The notes below the pieces were generated by a model. It saw only the letters and a program-made list of their open reading frames with translations. It searched no databases and was not told where the DNA came from. From Corynebacterium yonathiae (GTDB taxonomy: Bacteria > Actinomycetota > Actinomycetes > Mycobacteriales > Mycobacteriaceae): 64,000 nucleotides of DNA. The DNA is taken from contig NZ_JAKMUZ010000011.1 in NCBI RefSeq assembly GCF_027570195.1, positions 32,853 to 96,852 on the forward strand, given 5' to 3'. Position numbers and translations under genes: made by a program. Below are positions 60,890-64,000 of this stretch, piece by piece (position 1 is the stretch's first letter; every line of letters begins with the position of its first letter).

Positions 60890-60917
60890 TGTGACGGGAT
60901 ATGGTTTCTGCGTCACA
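60890..60917 (+). promoter_or_regulatory. Inverted repeat upstream of the SLC13 carrier
   Basis: TGTGACG (60890-60896) and CGTCACA (60911-60917) are perfect arms with starts 21 bp apart, two helical turns. The spacing rules out the GlxR consensus. It may bind a dimeric regulator; it lies 134 bp before the start codon. Confidence 0.4.
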
Positions 60918-61050
60918 TGTTTTGTATGGTCAGTGCATGCTTCGCAGTGAATTAGATAACTTTCTATTTGCTGTCTAGGCCAGCTAATAACCTGGGAAGT
61001 ACGGAGCATATCCCTCAGCACAGTCCTCTCTTAGTGAAGGAGCGCGCGGT

Positions 61051-62625
61051 ATGACCACCCCGCATACTCACGAATCCACCGCCCACACCGAAGGTGACGA
61101 AGCCCCTAAAGTCCCACGCGGCGAATGGCGCCGGCAGTTTATTGGCCTCTTCGTGGGCTTGGCATTGGCGGTACTTGTCTTCTTTATTTTCCCCTCCAAT
61201 GCCATCGAGACAGTCCAAGGCTCCTCTGGCGCAGATCCGGAAGCCGAGTACACGCTTGGTGCCATCCGCGCTGTTGCAGCGGTGACGATCCTTATGGGCG
61301 TGTGGTGGATGACTGAAGCTATTCCGCTCGCTGCCACCGCGCTGCTTCCGTTGGTTATTTTCCCTCTAGCTGGCGTCGGATCAATCAAGGAAGTAGGCGC
61401 CCCGTATGCCTCCGCCACCATTTTCTTGTTCATGGGTGGCTTCCTCATCGCGCTGTCCCTGCAGCGCTGGAACCTGCACCGCCGCTTGGCCCTCTATGTG
61501 GTGAAGGTGATTGGCACCTCTCCCAAGCGCCTCATCTTGGGCTTTATGCTGGCCACCGGATTTTTGTCCATGTGGGTATCTAATACCGCGACAGCCGTGG
61601 TGATGCTGCCAATCGGCACCTCGGTGCTTGCGCTGACTGCGGAGACCGTAGGCGGTTGGGAGAAGCAAAAGAAGTTTGCCACGGCCCTTATGCTGGGCAT
61701 CGCTTATTCTGCCTCCATCGGTTCGCTGGGCACGCTCATTGGCACCCCGCCGAATGCCTTCCTCAACGCGTATATGGCCGATACGTGGGGCGTTACCCTT
61801 GGCTTCGGCCGCTGGATGGCAGTTGGTGTGCCGCTTGCCGTGATCTTCCTGCTGATTGCTTGGGCCCTACTTATCACCATTTTTAAACCGGAGATGAAGA
61901 ATATCCCGGGCGGCCGCGAGCTTATCGATGATGAAATTAAGGCCCTCGGCCCCTGGACCCGTCCCCAGGTTATGACTGGCATCATCTTCGTTCTGGCCGC
62001 CGCAGCGTGGGTAATCCTGCCGCTGGTGCTCAAGGAATTTGAGAACTATGACGACGCCATCGTGGGTATCGCTGCCGGCATCTTGCTGTTCATTCTTCCG
62101 GCGGATAATCAGCGTCGCACTCGCCTGCTGGACTGGAAGACTGCCAATGAAATGCCGTGGGACGTGCTCTTGCTCTTTGGTGGCGGTCTATCCCTGTCTT
62201 CGGTATTCAATTCTTCCGGCCTCTCACTCTGGATTGGTGAGATGGCCAAGGGGCTGAGCGTCCTGCCGGTCGTCCTCATTGTCGCCGCCGTCGCTGCGTT
62301 GGTGCTCTTCTTGACGGAGATCACCTCCAATACCGCTACGGCTGCCACCTTTATTCCAATCATGGGTGGCGTTGCCGTGGGTGTCGGCCTGACTGCGGAG
62401 GGAGATATCAACGTACTGCTCCTCACTATCCCGGTGGCCTTGGCCGCAACCTGTGCTTTCATGCTCCCAGTAGCCACCCCGCCGAACGCCATTGCCTATG
62501 GCTCCGGGTACGTCAAGATTGGCGAGATGATCAAGGGTGGCCTCGGCCTCAATATCATCGGCATCTTCCTCATTACCCTTACGGTGTACCTGCTGGCGGT
62601 GCCCATCTTCGGCCTATCCATTTAA
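61051..62625 (+). CDS. SLC13/DASS-family carboxylate:sodium symporter
   Basis: The 524-aa protein has two repeats each with an SNT motif of the sodium/substrate site (WVSNTATAVVMLPIG and TSNTATAATFIPIMG), and MWWMTEAIPLAATALLPL-like early helices. Members import succinate, fumarate, malate, citrate or sulfate. In C. glutamicum DccT (DASS) takes up C4 dicarboxylates, the closest known role. AAGGAG precedes ATG 61051. It stands alone between mgtE and the cobW-type gene. Confidence 0.88.
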   Translation: MTTPHTHESTAHTEGDEAPKVPRGEWRRQFIGLFVGLALAVLVFFIFPSNAIETVQGSSGADPEAEYTLGAIRAVAAVTILMGVWWMTEAIPLAATALLPLVIFPLAGVGSIKEVGAPYASATIFLFMGGFLIALSLQRWNLHRRLALYVVKVIGTSPKRLILGFMLATGFLSMWVSNTATAVVMLPIGTSVLALTAETVGGWEKQKKFATALMLGIAYSASIGSLGTLIGTPPNAFLNAYMADTWGVTLGFGRWMAVGVPLAVIFLLIAWALLITIFKPEMKNIPGGRELIDDEIKALGPWTRPQVMTGIIFVLAAAAWVILPLVLKEFENYDDAIVGIAAGILLFILPADNQRRTRLLDWKTANEMPWDVLLLFGGGLSLSSVFNSSGLSLWIGEMAKGLSVLPVVLIVAAVAALVLFLTEITSNTATAATFIPIMGGVAVGVGLTAEGDINVLLLTIPVALAATCAFMLPVATPPNAIAYGSGYVKIGEMIKGGLGLNIIGIFLITLTVYLLAVPIFGLSI

Positions 62626-62638
62626 GGCGAGGGAATAC

Positions 62639-62683
62639 GTAGCCATTCCCTAATGAAACACGTTACCATTAGGGAATGGCTAC
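62639..62683 (+). promoter_or_regulatory. 17-bp-arm inverted repeat over the cobW-type promoter and start
   Basis: GTAGCCATTCCCTAATG (62639-62655) is repeated in perfect inverted form at 62667-62683 around an 11-nt centre. The right arm holds the ATG (62676), and TACCAT (62664-62669) is a -10 at 6 nt, so the mRNA is leaderless and the repeat acts as DNA. The inner TAATGAAA...CATTA resembles Zur sites (TGAAAATGATTTTCA type). A third copy AGGGAAT lies at 62630-62636. Confidence 0.6.
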
Positions 62684-63749
62684 ACCCGTTACTGTGCTGT
62701 CCGGATTTTTGGGCAGTGGAAAAACCACACTTCTAAACCATCTGCTTGCTAACCGCGAGGGGCGCAAGCTTGCTGTTATCGTCAACGATTTCTCTGAGGT
62801 CAATATTGACGCCGCCCTCGTCGCCGGCGAGGGGCACCTTGAGCGCGGCGAGGATCGCTTTGTCGAGCTATCCAATGGCTGCATCTGCTGCACCTTGCGC
62901 GAAGACCTTATTGAATCCGTGGGCAAGCTCGCCCGCTCCGGCCGCTTCGACCAGATTGTCATCGAATCCACCGGCATTTCCGAACCCATGCCCGTTGCGG
63001 CCACCTTTGAGTGGGAGTTTGAGGATGGCACGACGCTTGCCGACGTCGCCCCCATCGACACCATGGTCTCCCTCGTGGACGCTTCCACCTTTCTTGACCA
63101 GCTGCGCCGTGGCAAGAGCCTGGCGTCCCAAAGCATCGAGGCCACGCCCGGTGATGACCGCACCGTGGCTGACCTCCTAGTGGACCAAGTTGAGTTCGCT
63201 GACCTTATCCTCATCACCAAGACTGATGTGGTTGATGCTGCCGAAACCGAGCGGGTTATCGCTACCGTTCGTGCTATGAACCCCCGCGCCCGCGTCGTGA
63301 TTGTCACCCATGGTGCCATCGACCCGCAGCTTGTTCTCGATGCTCACTTGTATGACGCCGCCACTGCTGCTGCTTATAACGGCTACGCGGAAGAGTTGGC
63401 CAACCCGCACACACCCGAAACCGAGGAATATGGCATTTCCTCCGTCGTTTTCCGCGCCGACCGCCCCTTTAATCGAGAGCGCCTGCTTGCCGCCCTCCGT
63501 GCCAGTACTGGCCTAGTGCGCTCCAAGGGGTATTGCTGGATTGATACCGATCTCCGGGTCACCCACGCTTGGCAGCAAGCCGGTCCAAATCTGCAAATTA
63601 TGCCGGCCTCTTTTTGGGCTACTACTGGCGTGACGCCCGGGTCTGAAATCGTCCTCATCGGTATCGACTTCGACCACGAGTCCACTCTTCAGGCCTTTCA
63701 GGACGCCCTGCTTTCCGACGCCGAAGTTGCCGCCCTTATCCCCTCCTAA
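62676..63749 (+). CDS. CobW/COG0523-family GTPase (probable zinc metallochaperone)
   Basis: The 357-aa protein is a G3E GTPase with Walker [10 protein letters not shown] (residues 10-18), the metal motif GCICC (C69, C71, C72), ESTGISEP and a C-terminal CobW_C domain with [13 protein letters not shown]0523 proteins deliver Zn to target proteins and are often under Zur; the C. glutamicum homologue cg0794 belongs to the Zur regulon. ATG 62676 lies in a large inverted repeat. It is monocistronic. Confidence 0.9.
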   Translation: MATPVTVLSGFLGSGKTTLLNHLLANREGRKLAVIVNDFSEVNIDAALVAGEGHLERGEDRFVELSNGCICCTLREDLIESVGKLARSGRFDQIVIESTGISEPMPVAATFEWEFEDGTTLADVAPIDTMVSLVDASTFLDQLRRGKSLASQSIEATPGDDRTVADLLVDQVEFADLILITKTDVVDAAETERVIATVRAMNPRARVVIVTHGAIDPQLVLDAHLYDAATAAAYNGYAEELANPHTPETEEYGISSVVFRADRPFNRERLLAALRASTGLVRSKGYCWIDTDLRVTHAWQQAGPNLQIMPASFWATTGVTPGSEIVLIGIDFDHESTLQAFQDALLSDAEVAALIPS

Positions 63750-63792
63750 ACGCCTCCATTTCGGCCAAGTGAACACAGGGTGAACAGGCGAT

Positions 63793-63821
63793 TTGTTAGT
63801 TTTCCAGACCGTGGGTATAGT
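63793..63821 (+). promoter_or_regulatory. Promoter of tRNA-Arg
   Basis: TTGTTA (63793-63798) and TATAGT (63816-63821) are separated by exactly 17 bp, about 47 bp before the tRNA. This is a close match to the housekeeping sigma consensus. Confidence 0.7.
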
Positions 63822-63868
63822 AAATTCTCGTTGCACAGCAGAGCATACGCACTGCTTACCAACGGTCT

Positions 63869-63941
63869 GCGCCCGTAGCTCAACGGATAGAGCATCTGAC
63901 TACGGATCAGAAGGTTGGGGGTTCGAATCCCTCCGGGCGCA
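63869..63941 (+). tRNA. tRNA-Arg (anticodon ACG)
   Basis: Acceptor GCGCCCG (63869-63875) pairs with CGGGCGC (63934-63940), discriminator A; the anticodon stem and loop CTGACTACGGATCAG shows ACG, and the T-arm GGGGGTTCGAATCCCTC is regular. CCA is not encoded. It reads CGN codons after A-to-I change. Confidence 0.95.
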
Positions 63942-63947
63942 CAAATC

Positions 63948-63970
63948 AGCCGCCTTCGGGCGGCTTTTCT
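63948..63970 (+). terminator. Terminator after tRNA-Arg
   Basis: AGCCGCC (63948-63954) and GGCGGCT (63959-63965) form a 7-bp stem with a TTCG loop, followed by TTTTCTT. Confidence 0.9.
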
Positions 63971-64000
63971 TGTATCTTAACCCGTTCCGACCTAGGTCTC

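Overview
The window is chromosomal DNA of a Corynebacterium. The evidence is the arabinogalactan block at about 35-51 kb (emb, aftA, dprE2, dprE1, a GtrA protein, glfT1, wzm/wzt), a perfect match to the GlxR consensus, a DtxR-type box before a ferritin gene, and many genes whose start codon lies 6-8 nt behind a TAnnnT -10 hexamer (leaderless mRNAs). The species cannot be fixed from the sequence. Most of the window is GC-rich core DNA; two stretches (about 10.8-12.9 kb and 20.7-23.9 kb) look acquired or rearranged.

Layout. 0-10.7 kb: end of a SulP/STAS transporter, ferritin, a small membrane protein, a HAD hydrolase, a ROK-type regulator, a LOG protein, a DUF885 protein, AbrB and TauE membrane proteins, helicase HrpB and a hexapeptide acetyltransferase. 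10.8-12.9 kb: an AT-richer accessory patch with an unknown 109-aa protein, a cytidine deaminase fused to an ASCH domain, and a MepB-family protein. 13-20.4 kb: AlkB, an FMN reductase, then the choline-to-glycine-betaine module (betT-betB divergent from betA, with a GlxR box at betA). 20.7-24.2 kb: a cmtR/P1B-ATPase heavy-metal island flanked by gene debris, including the 3' remnant of a LysE-type exporter whose intact paralogue follows. 24.3-35 kb: YbjQ, a lipoprotein esterase, S4, VOC, an alkyltransferase-like protein, an SMR pair, a secreted serine hydrolase, a PrsW-like protease, an M13 peptidase, an alpha/beta hydrolase and a PepSY membrane protein with a His-rich loop.

35-51.2 kb: cell-wall arabinogalactan synthesis and export. 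DprE1/DprE2 make the arabinose donor, AftA and Emb use it, GlfT1 starts the galactan and Wzm/Wzt export it; a GtrA protein and Rv3777/Rv3778c-like genes complete an arrangement known from mycobacteria. 51.3-57 kb: two tRNA-Ser genes around a molybdenum-cofactor block (moeA-moaB-moaE-moeB, with moaD divergent) and a HisC/Pat aminotransferase. 57-64 kb: Nudix, a membrane-protein gene broken by a one-base deletion, two DUF202 proteins, MgtE, a SLC13/DASS carrier, a CobW-type GTPase whose promoter sits in a 17-bp-arm inverted repeat, and tRNA-Arg.

The strongest leads are: (1) the deaminase-ASCH fusion, whose C-terminal half resembles the N4-acetylcytidine amidohydrolase YqfB, suggesting a one-protein ac4C to C to U salvage enzyme; (2) the three 19-bp-phased repeats over the leaderless cmtR start; (3) the inverted repeat over the cobW promoter and start; (4) a degenerate class-V aminotransferase lacking the PLP lysine inside the conserved cell-wall neighbourhood.
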